DNA of 64,000 bases. Origin: Aporrectodea caliginosa (lineage: Eukaryota; Annelida; Clitellata; Crassiclitellata; Lumbricidae). A program made the position numbers and the translations under genes. The notes beneath the pieces are model-generated. The model was given only the letters and a program-made list of their open reading frames with translations, was not told the origin of the DNA and searched no databases. Shown here one piece after another: positions 11,136-23,214 of the stretch. The stretch lies in NCBI GenBank assembly GCA_020284085.1, contig JACEVL010000422.1, positions 319,501 through 383,500 on the forward strand. Reading direction: 5' to 3'. How positions within the stretch are numbered: the first letter of the stretch is position 1; every line of letters starts with the position of its first letter.

Positions 11136-12124
11136 ACTATTGTACGACGGTTTTAAGGATCTCCTCTAACAATCACCGTGCACATGGATGTCTAAGGGAT
11201 CTGAACAGGTGCGTCTTAACACAAGAGGAATCTACGAAACCTGTCAGCTGACAGCCAGCCTCTCCCTCTCTGTATATTTACACTCGGGTGGCGCCAAGCA
11301 GATAGCTCTGCAACGCGCAGAGCGAGATGCGGAGTTTCTTCAAAGACATTTACACGCTGCAGTAGGAACCCGACCGAGTCCCTCACACGCAGACATTTGC
11401 CCAGCGCTGTCAATTGATTTCTCGTCTGCCGAGCGTGTCGTTGCACAAATAAAAGAAATAAAAATGTATTCGCGTGTGTATATATGCATCCCGTACGATA
11501 CGATAGGCAATTCGATATTGGGGCCTCGTCTCTGATCAGACTGGGGGGAGTGTGTGGCGAATTTGTTTCCATACACTTGTTTCTATAACACTGCATCGCT
11601 GTAATTTGACACCGGCGAAAGCTGCAGAGTAAACGGAGAGGCTTGTGTTGCGTCAATCTTTTATCCGCGACCTCTGCCGTCTCAAAGGCCGAACAACGGG
11701 GAATGAGCGCCTCCCCTACGCTGCGTCAAGGAGGTGGGGGCTTCACTTCATACATGTAAGAGATTGGTCTCTTATATTATAATGCACTCGCCAATCGGCC
11801 ACGCATATAATTTTCAGACTCGGACTAGCTACAATCCGATACAATCAGATACAACAGTATATGACCGGTTTTGAGTAAACGGCATAGGCCGAAGCTGCAA
11901 TCATTTATTAGCCGCCAACTGCGACACAGATCAATGCTTGATATATGTATGATCTTAGATCTTTATGATCTTTAATCCAGTTCCACGGAGACCACAATCT
12001 ACAACGTTCGACTGCAGTGTCATCTCAACTGTAGACAGTTTAATTAATGTGGCTCACATGCATCGATTGTCTGACATCACACCTTACTTTTGGACACTTC
12101 GTGTTAGCTGGGTTTTATTACTAT
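11136..12124. other. No gene seen
   Basis: Unique sequence with moderate GC. Short open frames on both strands at 11190-11650 have no recognisable motif. Confidence 0.55.
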
Positions 12125-12305
12125 AATAATTATTTTCCCCCCAAGGTACATATGATCTCCCTGGATCGCAAAAATTAGGGAGCGTTATACTGGAATGGCT
12201 GGTCTTCTCAGGTGGTTTTGTCTGTGGAAAAGGTGCTACAAAAAACCGACTGAATTGAAGCGCTGGATAGCCATAGATAAGCGCTGAAAGCGTATTATTA
12301 TTATT
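12125..12305 (+). repeat. Repeat H, copy 2
   Basis: CCAAGGTACATATGATCTCC, AAAAATTAGGGAGCGTTATA, CTGGAATGGCTGGTCTTC and ATAGATAAGCGCTGAAAGCG are in inverse order to 5209-5372. It ends in (ATT)n. Confidence 0.82.
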
Positions 12306-12904
12306 TTTAACCGAGGTATCAAGGATCCCTCTGGTAGCCTAAAAAGTCCAGAGACTGCTGGAAAAGACTATTATTCTGGAATGGTGCTGTTAGTTATGCT
12401 TCTGCTTCTGCCTCTGTCTCTCTTTCTATGTCTTGGTCTCTGTTTCTGCCTCTGTCTTTGCCTGTGCCTGTGCCTCTGTTTTGTCCCTGCTTGGTTCTAC
12501 TGAGCGCTACGTGCAGACAACAGCGTTGTTTCAGCGCTCATTATTTAGAACGAGACTATCGACGCGTGCTGTGCCATACGTGCTGGCAACCTATAGCGCT
12601 ACGACCACGACACTAGTGTCTGGGCTTAGCAGAGATGATTTTGAAGAGAGCGATGTATCGATCGAGTGGCTACACGGTGCGCTTTCTGATCTTATCGAGT
12701 TCTGCGTTTCCTCTCCGATCGAAATAAAAAGGGGGTTCCGTTGGAGAGCAGAACAGCCGAGATGCACACGTACAAAGCAGCTCTAAGACAGTCGGATGCA
12801 CTGAAGTAATCTCGGTATATAATGCCAACCAGCGATTCAGGCTAATTGCCAATATGCTCGTCTGGATTCAGTCTGCTGGGCACAAAGTCTCCTTAATCCA
12901 TTCG
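12306..12904. other. No gene seen
   Basis: Contains a short CTGCCTCTGTCT repeat at 12400-12480. A 117-codon plus frame (12433-12786) begins in that repeat and is not convincing. Confidence 0.5.
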
Positions 12905-12919
12905 TCTAGTCCAGGGGTG

Positions 12920-13214
12920 CTCGATTGTGTAAAGGTTAGCGCGCTGGACTGTCAATCGAGAGGTCGGGGTTCAAATCCCCGCCAGAGGAAAAAATTTGGT
13001 TCGAGATTTCTGTTCCACTAGCATCCCTATCCATCTCAGCTATAATTAGCTCACAGACCGTACACTGTCGGTGGAGGATGAGACGGTGAGGGAGAGGATT
13101 GGCCACCCGTCCTCATAAGCCGAGGCTAGGAAAGTGAAGTCGCTAACACTTCATACCAATGGCTGCCTCAGGGCTATATATAATAGCTCAAGGTATATCT
13201 CTTCTTCTTCCTCT
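12920..13214 (+). mobile_element. SINE A, full length, tRNA-derived
   Basis: The tRNA-like head has an A-box-like region (TGTAAAGGTTAGCGCGCTGG) and a B box (GGGGTTCAAATCCCCGCC). A body follows (ACTGTCGGTGGAGGATGAG; CCTCATAAGCCGAGGCTAG), ending in a pyrimidine CTTCTTC tail. It is flanked by a perfect 15-bp TSD, tctagtccaggggtg (12905-12919 and 13215-13229). A reverse copy is at 38755-38965. Confidence 0.9.
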
Positions 13215-13221
13215 TCTAGTC

Positions 13222-13519
13222 CAGGGGTGTCAAAAATCATTTCTGGCCCGCCCACGTTGTTTTTCTAGCCCGCGAATTCCTTGCCTAAAGACTACACGTG
13301 CACAATTTATCATACAAATATTCTAATTAAGATTTATAAGCCCTATTGACTATTTGTATGCTAAGAATGCACCATCTAAGATTTAGTTCTGGAGAAGTGC
13401 TCACCGTGCCTCTCCTAGGCCCCTACACCAATTTTGCTCAGGCGCCTTGTGCACCCTGACCTGCCACTTGCTGGAAATATTGCCACTGGTATACCGTTAG
13501 AAAAGGTTTGACACCTCTG
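13222..13519. mobile_element. hAT-like element, target of a SINE insertion
   Basis: The ends CAGGGGTGTCAAAAATC and GGTTTGACACCTCTG are inverted and match the common hAT terminus CAGGGGTGTCAAA. The first bases were duplicated by the SINE inserted at 12920-13214. The element's own TSD is not clear. Confidence 0.75.
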
Positions 13520-13559
13520 GACTCTAGTGCCTCGTCTTTTTGCTTTTCATGAGTTCATG

Positions 13560-14265
13560 TGATCATTCAATCTCTTGTTCAGCGATCGTTCTGTCGATAT
13601 CATTCTCTCATGCTCTCGTTTATTTATTCGTTCGTTCGTTCATTCACATGTCATTGATTTAGTCATTCAACAGTTCAGTTCATTCATTCATTCAACCCTT
13701 CATTCACATGCGAAACTCCTTTTCTCCATGTTACACAACCCCAAGCATGACACATCGCCAACTCCTACCTCCACTCCGATCCCTCTCTTTCACCAATTAA
13801 GATATAGAGAACACAACCATACTCTCCCACCTAAAGACAACTCTCAATTTATACCCAGATCCTCATATAACAATATTTACTAGTTTATTTTATAATTTTA
13901 TAATTACTTTTAATAATCCATTATCACCCATGTTAGAATTTCTGCGTCTTTGTCAGATTGTTTTGATCTAGTCATTCAATAGATCATTCATTCGTTCGTT
14001 CATGTATGCACATGTTCATTGATTCAGTCATTCAATAGCTCATTCATTCATTCATTCACATGTTCATTCACTTAGTCATTCAGTAGCTCATTCATTCGTT
14101 TATTCATTCACAAGTTTATTGATTTTGTCATTCAATAGTTCATTCATTCGTTCGCTTATTCATTCACATGTTCATTCATTTAGTCACTCAATAGTTCATT
14201 CATGCATGCATTCATTGACTTTAATTCATTCATTCGTTTGGTTCATTCAAGTTTTCATGCAGCCT
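13560..14265. repeat. (ATTC)n-rich region
   Basis: CATTCATTCGTTC units in several blocks (13619-13710, 13975-14265), with a unique insert at 13711-13970. Confidence 0.88.
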
Positions 14266-14640
14266 GCTTCTCATTCGTATAGTCTGTCTAGACAAATAAT
14301 CTTCTGCAACTGATTCTTGAACTGCGGGTTATCTCTGAACTGCCACACGTCCTAAGAAATCATCAATTACTCAATTAGCAACGCCTAGCGACATCTGACG
14401 ACTACCAAGGACGTTGACATTGAACCTTTCTTACCATATACACAACTATACATATACCAACCGGCGATCGTAAATTCAGCCAACACTCTCGCCTTTTAAC
14501 ATCAGTAGCGCTACAGAGGTGATTTGCTTAGATAAAACATCCTGGATTTCTGAATAATGCAAAGTAGGCTAAAGGCACCTATAACTGGACTAACAGAATA
14601 ATAGAATGGGGAAATCAATGCAGGGCCTATTCAATTCGAC
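14266..14640. other. No gene seen
   Basis: Unique sequence. Nothing was recognised. Confidence 0.5.
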
Positions 14641-14965
14641 ATCACTACTACTACTAAGAGTAGTAATAATAGTGGCAGTGTTAGTATTATTACTAGTAGT
14701 GGTGGTGGTGGTGGTGATAGGTGGTGGTGGTGGTAGTAGTAGTGGTGGTGGTGGTAGTAGTAGTAGTTGTAGTAGAAGTAGTAGTAGTAGTAGTAGCAGC
14801 AGCAGCAGTAGTAGTAGCAGTAGTATAATATAGTAGCAGTAATAGAAGTAGTCGTACAGGCAGTAGTAGTGGCGAAAAGTGGCTAGTTACGTCACTGGGT
14901 GGTGGTGGTGAAGGTGGTGGTGGTGTTGGTGAAGGTGGTGGTGATGATGGTAGTGTGGTGGTGGT
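14641..14965. repeat. (TAG/GTG/CAG)n trinucleotide array
   Basis: Blocks of AGT, GGT and AGC units, with a second GGTGGT block at 14898-14965. Confidence 0.9.
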
Positions 14966-15694
14966 AGGCAGGTAAGCATGTATGTATAGCATGTATGTAT
15001 GCATGGAATGTATGTATGTGATCGTTATCCATACTGCGGTTTGTCGGTTTGAATTAAAAGATGACGAGACTGATGAATACAGATTGATGTATTAACTCTT
15101 CACTGAGAGACTTGTCACTTCAGATATTGCAACTATATTGCAGATAGCTGTAATTAACATAGGCGCCAAATGCCAGACACCGATAGGCGTATTATACTGT
15201 CCTTACAGACGGCAGATACCGTTATAAATGGCGTTCTATAGTGCAGCAGGTGGCTAATAGAGAGCTTCTATGATATACTGCATGTCTACACTACAAGTAA
15301 GTGTCTAAATTTTATTAGAAGGCGGAAATAAATCGGAGCTGAATGAGCATCTTGAAGCGTTCTTGAGCGACCCATGCAGTGATGGCATAGCGGAAGAATT
15401 AACCAGTATTGCGGTCGACTGCTTATACGGGGCCATAAAAACTTATGCACACATACTGTACACACGTGTGTACACTCATGTATGCAGACTTTCAGATACG
15501 CTAGAGAGATATATACATATGCACATATGATTATATATTATGATATGTATATATATATATATATATATAATATTATATACATATACATTCGGCAGAACTC
15601 TCGATATTGTGAATTGTCCTCAACGACCTCTGATGTCATAAGACGACGTTAAACCTTGGAATAATAATATACATAATATATATATATATATATT
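14966..15694. other. No gene seen; TA-rich tracts
   Basis: Unique sequence plus (TA)n at 15535-15575 and 15675-15695. Confidence 0.5.
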
Positions 15695-15990
15695 GTATTG
15701 TATTATTGTATTTGATCATTTATAAAGCGCTTCTCGTATAAGCCTTTCAGAAGCGCTCCCATGGCAGTGCGAGGTACGAGATAAAGGAAGGTTTTAATGA
15801 GAGAAAGAGGTAGAGATGCTACTAGAAGGATTGTAGATATCCACTAGAGAGGGACCTATGCACACAAAGGACCTGGATTGAGCCATTGTGGTCCTAACAC
15901 GGGGAAACAAAAGGTCAAGCCGGTCAGAGGATCTGAGAGGACGCTTTGATGGCAGAGAGGGGGCGGAGAAGTTGGTGACAAATATATTTT
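15695..15990 (-). pseudogene. LINE 3' end (reverse transcriptase ORF C-terminus)
   Basis: The minus strand encodes RLDLLFPRVRTTMAQSRSFV and then CIGPSLVD. This is the conserved RT-ORF tail of CR1/L2-like LINEs (usually ...AQSRSFAVIGPSLWN). It then runs to AAGCGCTTTATAAATGATC and an (ATACA)n tail. It is truncated and decayed. Confidence 0.8.
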
Positions 15991-16029
15991 GGAGCAAGAC
16001 CCAGTTGAGATTTGAGCATGAAAATGAGA

Positions 16030-16175
16030 ACTTTGATATGTACATAAAATATATACACAATATATATCACTCTGCGTATATGTCATGCCAAAGATACTCA
16101 ACATACATAAAATATGCAATAGACAAATATATATACAATATATACATAATAGACATATCTATATATACAATGGAC

Positions 16176-16206
<31 letters not shown>

Positions 16207-16250
16207 ATAGACATATATATATGTACAATAGCTATATATACATATATTGG
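16030..16250. repeat. (TATA)n-rich low complexity
   Basis: ATATACA/ATATAT runs with repeated ATAGACATAT. Confidence 0.85.
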
Positions 16251-16666
16251 GTTCTCGTGAGTGCAACATACGACTTCAGCATCTGTGCTCTAAAAGCGTG
16301 TAGCCTACACAATGAACCAGCGCCAAGTCGACAAGTGAGTTGAAGTGACAATGAACTTTGAACTCTACTTGTGTTGTCCTGAATACCCAACGGAGAACGT
16401 GGGTTGTATGGCGGAGACGACAGATCTCTCGACCGACTCCCATAAGGAGTAGAGAATAGAGATGCACCGTCCGACAGTTTCACAGACCCACCGGTGAGAA
16501 ACGGGATTGAATACGTGCGCTGGGTCACCTCTGGCCTGAGTCCTCGGTCCGCTGTAACAGGCGCGATGTATTCATTTGCTGACAGCGCCGAGTGGTGCAA
16601 AGACAATTTTCGAACCAGATCCCACTGGATGAAGACGCTTTACGTGCTCTGAAAGCGTATAGAAAC
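16251..16666. other. No gene seen
   Basis: A 124-codon minus frame (16606-16232) has no recognisable motif. Confidence 0.5.
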
Positions 16667-16674
16667 GTAGCAGA

Positions 16675-17102
16675 CAGTGCTACCACTCCTTGGGATTTAT
16701 CCCAAGATCTTGGGATTTATGGGGTCGACTTGGGATCTGTGGATTCTGCATAGCAATCTTGGAATTTGTTTTCTAAGGTTAACAGACTAGTTTTTTTACC
16801 GTACTTTTCAACTGTGGCAGCGAATCAGATTAGAAAAAACTCGCTCAGTGTTGCAGACATTTTATTACTATTGTAACTTATAAACATTGTAATTTGTTAA
16901 TTCAATGTCATATTCCGGGTTTTTTTTGCAAGTTCTTAGCTCGGCATTTTTGCGAATAATTGTGATTGTTAAAACGCATTTCATATTTCATCACAACTTT
17001 TTCCTTTTCAGCAACTTGGGAGTTTTTGGTACATTTTTGGCCAATCTTGGGATTTTTCTACCACGATCTTGGGATTTCAGTAAATGGAGAGTGGTAGCAC
17101 TG
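16675..17102. mobile_element. hAT MITE, 428 bp
   Basis: The termini are CAGTGCTACCACTC and its inverse GAGTGGTAGCACTG. They are flanked by a perfect 8-bp TSD gtagcaga (16667-16674 and 17103-17110). CTTGGGATTT motifs repeat at both subterminal regions, a typical transposase-binding layout. There is no coding content. Confidence 0.94.
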
Positions 17103-17345
17103 GTAGCAGAAGAGCGGTGTGTGACTGTGGGGAGGATCTGCATAGATCAATGACGCGCGACCCACTTTCAGACCCGCTCTTAAAACAGTTCAATTGGCGG
17201 ATAATGACCTGTAGACGCCTTTGATTATGTTGCTACTTGAAGGGATTTCTCTTCAGATGATAAATGACTACAGTTATTCACTGATTAATATTCGAGGCGT
17301 GTTCAATAGACGGTGGTCTTCTGTCACTACGAGTTTTACTGAATT

Positions 17346-17580
17346 GAGGTCCTTTATCAAATTGACTTAGAATCGTAGTGGTTAAATGATATGACATTTT
17401 GGTTGTGTTCATCCGTAAGCTCCGAGCCTTTCTGATAAATGAGGTCCTTTATCAAACTGTCTTAGAATGACAACACATTTTGATTGTGTTTATCCGACAC
17501 TCCGAGGCTTTTTGATAAATGAGGTTCTTTATCAAATTGACTTGGAATCCCAGTGGCTAAATGACTTGACATTTTGGTTG
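17346..17580. repeat. Short tandem repeat, units 95 and 80 bp (about 2.5 copies)
   Basis: gaggtcctttatcaaa recurs at 17346, 17441 and 17521, with CATTTTGGTTGTGTTCATCC-type interiors. Confidence 0.85.
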
Positions 17581-17624
17581 GCATCACTGAGAAGAAACAG
17601 CGCGGTCCCTTTAGAGGCAGCCAT

Positions 17625-17830
17625 TGTGGGGCGCGGTGGTGTAGGGGTATGTTCGGTGCCTTGCAGCCGGAGGGTTGCGGGTTCTATTCCACCTCAAACT
17701 GCCGCGTAGGGATCCTGGGCAAGTCCCTCACTCGCAATTGCTCATACGCTTCGGCGTGAAAGTCCGATTCAGTGTCCGCGCAGTAGTCGGGAGCGCCTCT
17801 GAGTAGAAATCTTGAAGGGGCGCTATAACA
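17625..17830 (+). mobile_element. SINE B, full length, tRNA-derived
   Basis: The head reads GCGCGGTGGTGTAGGGGTAT, with a B box GGGTTCTATTCC. The body has GGGCAAGTCCCTCACTCGCA and the tail GCGCCTCTGAGTAGAAATC, then a GGGGCGCTAT end. The same tail recurs at several other sites in the window. Confidence 0.85.
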
Positions 17831-17849
17831 AGTGCTTAGTGCTCATACA

Positions 17850-17915
17850 TACATATGTATGAAGTTTCAGCAACCTTATTTTTCTTAGCCTCGGCCTATC
17901 AGGGAGGATGACCCC
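17850..17915 (-). mobile_element. SINE A fragment
   Basis: ATGAAGTTTCAGCAACC followed by CTTAGCCTCGGCCTATCAGG matches the reverse SINE A body at 38785-38835. It is short and diverged. Confidence 0.6.
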
Positions 17916-18374
17916 TTGGCATAACTGCATGTCTGCATCTCTGGCTAACTTGACTATTAAACTTCAAAGACAGGATAAGTTTTTTTAACCAGATGCAGGA
18001 TGAATGAGTACAGTACAAGATAACATTTGCTCAGAAGTTGCAGAATATTCAGGAGCAGATAAAAACAATTAAAGTCAAAATTTAAATTTAAAGTCACCGC
18101 CAAAAGCATGAACATGCCACTGAGATACTTCAAATATAGCTCAATCAACTCTGAGACTTTGAACGTCCATGCCATCTGGAAACTTTCGACGGGAATCCGT
18201 TGGTTGGTTCCACGCGTGTGCGTGGGCTCGCCACTAGTGACTCTTCTAGTTTCATTCATTCATTCATTCAAAAATTTATATAGCGTCCCTTCAAGGTAGT
18301 TTACTGTGCATTGTTTTGCTAACCGATGTAATATTTTCTTTCGTAATGACACCTAAATCATAATAATAAGCTCG

Positions 18375-18445
18375 CGTAGAGAGCGCCTCTGAGTAGATAT
18401 CTTGAAGAGGCGCTATATAAATTCTCGGAATGAATGAATGAACTG
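18375..18445 (+). mobile_element. SINE B tail fragment
   Basis: GAGCGCCTCTGAGTAGATAT, then CTTGAAGAGGCGCTATATAA, ending in (GAATGAAT). Similar tails occur at 6195-6245 (plus, ATTACATTACATT end), 52999-53050 (plus) and 62090-62150 (plus). Reverse ones lie at 18240-18300 and 21805-21840. Confidence 0.75.
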
Positions 18446-18784
18446 TTGAACCAGACAGTGTATAGGCTGAGTCTAGCGGGCATCGAACCGCGTCCTTCTG
18501 ATCTTCGCGCCAGCGTGTTACCATTCAACCGTCGAATTTAACTACTGCTAATTTTACTGTCCATTAACAGAAAATGAATAATACATAGAAACTAGAAAAT
18601 AACACTACCCCATGCCTAATAGGAACAACACTTGCAATATACTTTCAAGTTAACTATCGGATATAAACCTGTATCAGTACCGCGAACGAGGACAGGAAGC
18701 AGAATCAGCTTATCGAGACACTTTTATTTCTCTTTCTAAAAGAGCTTATCCTTAATTCTCCTTTCCCAGTTGAAGCTTCCACTG
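18446..18784. other. No gene seen
   Basis: Unique sequence. Nothing was recognised. Confidence 0.5.
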
Positions 18785-18786
18785 CT

Positions 18787-18832
<46 letters not shown>

Positions 18833-18865
18833 CAAATCATGTATATATATATATATATATATGCA
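18785..18865. repeat. (TA)n
   Basis: Two runs of alternating TA. Confidence 0.92.
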
Positions 18866-19079
18866 CATAGTGTCTGAAAACCTACTAAATTCAGGGCCTG
18901 ACGGAAAATGCAAATGCGAGTGATGTTGTTTTCTAGAAGTTCTCTTGTGTGAGAATGTTTGCCCATAAATGTAAACCTATATAGCCCTTGTGTGTATGCA
19001 TGCGTGTTAGTTCATGAGTGTATCTATGTTTGTATGCATTATGTAGGCCTTTTGTATGTATAGGCTACATGGGTGTGTG

Positions 19080-19835
19080 TGCCTTTAATAATGTACACGG
19101 TCCTCTTGGACCTGTATGTATGCATGTGAGTATGTAATTCAATGCATTTATGTATGTATCCGGATATCTAAAGATGCATGTATGTATAATGTATATGGAC
19201 GTATATAGGTATGCATAAGCGCATGCGAGCCCAAATGCATCTAGTATGTTTGCATCTGAGTATCTAGGTACATGTATGTATGTATGTATGTATGTATGTA
19301 TGCATGTATGTATGTATATATGCATGTATGTAAGCAATCTGTACTTGAAAGTATGTATCTGTTTATGCATCTAGATATGTATGTACCTGGGAAATCAGGC
19401 ATGTATGTGTCCATGTGTATGTACATGTATCTGTGCATCTAGGTATGTATGTATATTGGTATCTAAATATGTGTGTATCTAATTTTGTATGAATACGTGT
19501 GTGTATGTATGCATGTATGTCTGTATGTATGAATGTAAGTATGCACGTCTCTATGTACGTATTTATGCATGTATGTATGAATGTATGTATGTATGTATGA
19601 AAATATGTATGTATGCATGCGTGCATGTAAGTATTTATGAATGTACATGTAATAGTATGTATGCATGTAAGTATGTATGAATGTAGAAGTATGTATGCAT
19701 GTAAGTATGTATGAATTTAGTTATATATGAATGTATGTATTTATGTACTGTATATATGTATGCATGAATGTATGTAAGTATGTATGTATGTATGAATGAA
19801 TATATACGAATGCATGTTTCTAGGTATGTAGGTCT
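19080..19835. repeat. (TATG)n array
   Basis: About 750 bases of TATG/CATG/AATG units. Confidence 0.92.
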
Positions 19836-20390
19836 TTTGGACCCATTACGTAGATAATCCTCCTTACCTCCATCAGTCTTCCTCGTGCTGAATCCGTTGC
19901 CTCCTTTTCCTCCATCTGATAAATTGCTTCTTCCAAATGAAAAAAAAATCCTTCGAGATTCTAAACCGTCTTTTCGATTGGCGCCAATTGGTGTTCAGAC
20001 GATCTCGAACGCCGTCCAATTCAGCATAGCCGCTAACAAGCAAGCGCTCTCCCCAACCGCTAACAGACAGCCGCTAACCGCTAGCCGCTGTTCATATACT
20101 CACACCTTCGGCAGTACCCTAGCAACCGCGACCGAGTAGCGGGACCACCCAAGGAGCAGGCGGCCGTAACCCTACTATCCTACGACTGCCTCTTATAGCA
20201 CCTTTAACAGCTCATACGAACACTCGTAACGATCAGACCTAAAGCAGAAAGTTATTCTTCCTTGAAGCACCACCTCTCAAGACATCGCGGCGAATGAGAC
20301 ATGTTACGCATAGACTCGTGTATATATGTGCAGATATAAATGTATATATCTGTGTGTATTTATGTGTGTGTGTAGGTTATGTAAGCATAC
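19836..20390. other. No gene seen
   Basis: Contains a small GCTAACCGC-type repeat (20030-20095). Nothing else was recognised. Confidence 0.5.
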
Positions 20391-20526
20391 ATCAGTCGGC
20401 GGTGTTAGATATTCTATATGACTGCGCTGACAGGCGTTTGTAGTATGCGTACGATGGCTGGAAACTGTGTCTACTACTACACGTCGATTGATGCTCTCTC
20501 GGTGCTCGCAGAGTCTTTGAGAAACC

Positions 20527-20529
20527 TGG

Positions 20530-20565
<36 letters not shown>
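20527..20565. repeat. (CTG)n
   Basis: About 12 CTG units. Nearby low-complexity frames are not genes. Confidence 0.9.
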
Positions 20566-20567
<2 letters not shown>

Positions 20568-20929
20568 ATGATGCTAGCAGGTCTCTGGATGTCGAGGTGT
20601 TTGCTGGGAATTTGCCAGAAACAAACTGCTGGCAACCAACGAGAGTGCACCGATTCACTGCAGCAGCGGGAGAGAAGGATAACTGAGTCTGTCTGATGCT
20701 GGGTTTCTCAGTTTCGATGATGGACGCAAGAGGGACCAGGCGCGCGCACACACGCGGTGATGGACGGACGGATGCGAGCAGACGAAGGCACTTGCGATGC
20801 CATTGCCCTTGCTGCTGCTGATGCTGGTGGTGCGGCGGTTGATGGTGATAAGACGATGTGTGATGCATTCATGTTCTCTCAATGGATGCCCGTTGTTGCT
20901 AGATTCATGCCCGCTTTTTACGTATCTCT

Positions 20930-21080
20930 GCCTGTCTCTCTCTCTCTCTGTCTATTCACCTCTGTGTCTCACTCTCAGTCACTGTACATTTATGTCTATC
21001 TCTTTTCTCTCTCTGTCGCTATCGTCTCTGTTTGTCTGTCTCTGTCTCTATATCTGTCTCTGTCTGTCTCTGTCTGTGTC
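20930..21080. repeat. (TCTC/TCTG)n repeat
   Basis: Pyrimidine-rich CTCTGT units. Confidence 0.85.
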
Positions 21081-21204
21081 AATTCACACATACAATCTCT
21101 TCGTTTCTGGCTTTCGTCTGCTTTCTCTCTCTTCCTTCTGTCTGTTTCATTATTCGCTCATTCGTTCACTCACTCATTCGCTTACTCGCTCACTATCAGT
21201 TCAG

Positions 21205-21221
21205 TAACATTATTATTATTA

Positions 21222-21301
<80 letters not shown>

Positions 21302-21530
21302 TTACCATACTACTACTGCTACTGCTGCTGCTACTACTAGTACTACTACTACCATTACCACTACCACTACCACTACAACTACTTTTACTACTATACTATT
21401 ATCATTATTATTAGTGTTATTGTTATTGTTATTGTTATTGTTATTGTTATTGTTATTGTTATTGTTATTTATTATCATTATCATTATATATCATTATCAT
21501 TATCATTATTATTATCATCATTTATATACC
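21205..21530. repeat. Compound (AAT)(ATT)(ACT)(TTATTG)(ATC) array
   Basis: Successive pure blocks of AAT, ATT, ACT, TTATTG and CATTAT units. The AAT and ATT blocks form a long inverted repeat at 21220-21290. Confidence 0.93.
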
Positions 21531-21540
21531 GGTAATCAGT

Positions 21541-22140
21541 ATTATTAAGTAAATTCTATCGAGCAAGTGTCTAATCCACAGGGCATCAACCGATGGCGCA
21601 ACCAAACTAGTCCATAATCAGGTCAATATCCAGACGATCAGCCCTCAAAGACAGAGAGAGCCAGTCTATGGTAGATAAGCAATTATTACATTGATCCGTA
21701 CTTCAGAGACGTTGTTGTCAATATTAATTTGGTGACTGAGTCTAATGTTTACGTTTCTATGCAATGTAAAACCGTATTGCATTGTATTGAACGTGCATAT
21801 ATCTTTGTATCTATATGGCGCCTTCAAGGAACCGTTGTATAGCTCTATTGAACCATGATTTAGTACCCTAAGCTCACACGTGCCAATATTCTTCAATATG
21901 TCATGTGCGAAGATCGATTTCTTCGTCTACCAATTCGACCGAAATTAGACGGCGCTTAGTTCTTATCAAGATGGCGGCGTTTAACGAATAACGACGACCG
22001 AAGGAACGAGAGAAAGGAGTAAACAGTCTTTGCGATCACTACGCCTATGGCAGGTTATACAGGATTTCCAGAGGAAAGCGGTCGAATGATGCTTTGAAGG
22101 ATCCTGGGATTTACTGGACGCGAGAACAAAAGACGTATCA
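21541..22140. other. No gene seen; one YY1-like motif
   Basis: CAAGATGGCGGC at 21969-21980 matches the YY1 consensus AANATGGCGGC. No gene follows (the ATG frame stops after six codons). Confidence 0.4.
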
Positions 22141-22149
22141 CTTTGTTAT

Positions 22150-22500
22150 CTAACCTTTGTCTGTTTCGCTCTGTTTGTCGCTGGTTCTGTTTGTTTGTGT
22201 TTCTATGTTGTCTCTGTCTGTCTGTCTCTCTATCTTCTGCCTCTTTCTCTCCCTGGTTCTGTCTCTCTGTAGCTCTCTTTCCTTACCTCGCTCTCTTTCT
22301 CTCTCTGTCCCTCGCTCCCCGTCTCTCTCCCTCTCCCCTCTCTGTCTGTCTCTGTCTCTGTCTATCTCTGTCTGGCTGTCATTTTGTCTCTCTGTCTCTT
22401 TGTACCTTTATCTCTTGTGTACTTCCCGGCCTGTGTGTGTCTCCCTATGTCTTTCCCTCTGTGTCGGTCTTTGTCTATGTCTCTCTACCTAAGTCTGTTT
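22150..22500. repeat. (TCTG/CTCT)n repeat
   Basis: Pyrimidine-rich units of the CTGTCTCT type. Confidence 0.88.
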
Positions 22501-22831
22501 GTCAATATCTATGTTGTACCCGGTTCTGGGATATATAGGTCTAGACTAAATGCCGACAATCCCGCATTTCCCCAAACTTTCTTTTTCCCAATTACGCAGA
22601 ACTGCTGAAGCCCCCGGGGGTGAATGGCCGGACGACGACCTCAGTGGTTTCAGGTGCTGCAGTGGTTTGGCAGTGGTAGTTGTGGCGGCGGTAGTTTCAG
22701 GGTTAGGCTGTGCGTAGCGCCCTCACTCTGCAACCTGTGCCAAGATCAGAAGTAAATCTACCAGTTCCAGCAAACCTGTCTTTGGCCCAGCGGCTCCAAC
22801 AGCTGCTTATGTAATAATATTATAGACATAC

Positions 22832-22834
22832 AAA

Positions 22835-22910
<76 letters not shown>

Positions 22911-22975
22911 CACACACACAGAAACACACCTACACACAAACACACCTACACACACACACACACGTACTGTAACCT
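22832..22975. repeat. (CA)n
   Basis: About 140 bases of CA with a few interruptions. A (TA)n tract follows at 23034-23080. Confidence 0.93.
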
Positions 22976-23034
22976 TTTAGTTTAGAAGTATCTGGACATA
23001 AACAACACACATACACATACACACACACACATAC

Positions 23035-23083
<49 letters not shown>

Positions 23084-23214
23084 GCTTTGTGCCTGTCTGC
23101 ATGTTTGTGTGCAGTATGTATTGTTCTGGAATTCGTCTCAATCGAATGAAAGTGATGGTGAACACCTATTCACGTATATATACATTCCGACAAACAGTGT
23201 CTGCAAACAGCAGC

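Noticed and set aside
11188..11656. Overlapping frames of 115 and 146 codons on opposite strands
   Set aside because: There is no recognisable motif or splice context, and neither is convincing as coding.
12920..13000. Functional tRNA gene
   Set aside because: It has A and B boxes but sits in a SINE with a body, tail and TSD. The same holds for 23700, 17625 and 43814.
20757..21548. 263-codon frame with poly-Asn and poly-Tyr
   Set aside because: It is made of pyrimidine and AAT/ATT repeats. There are no domains.
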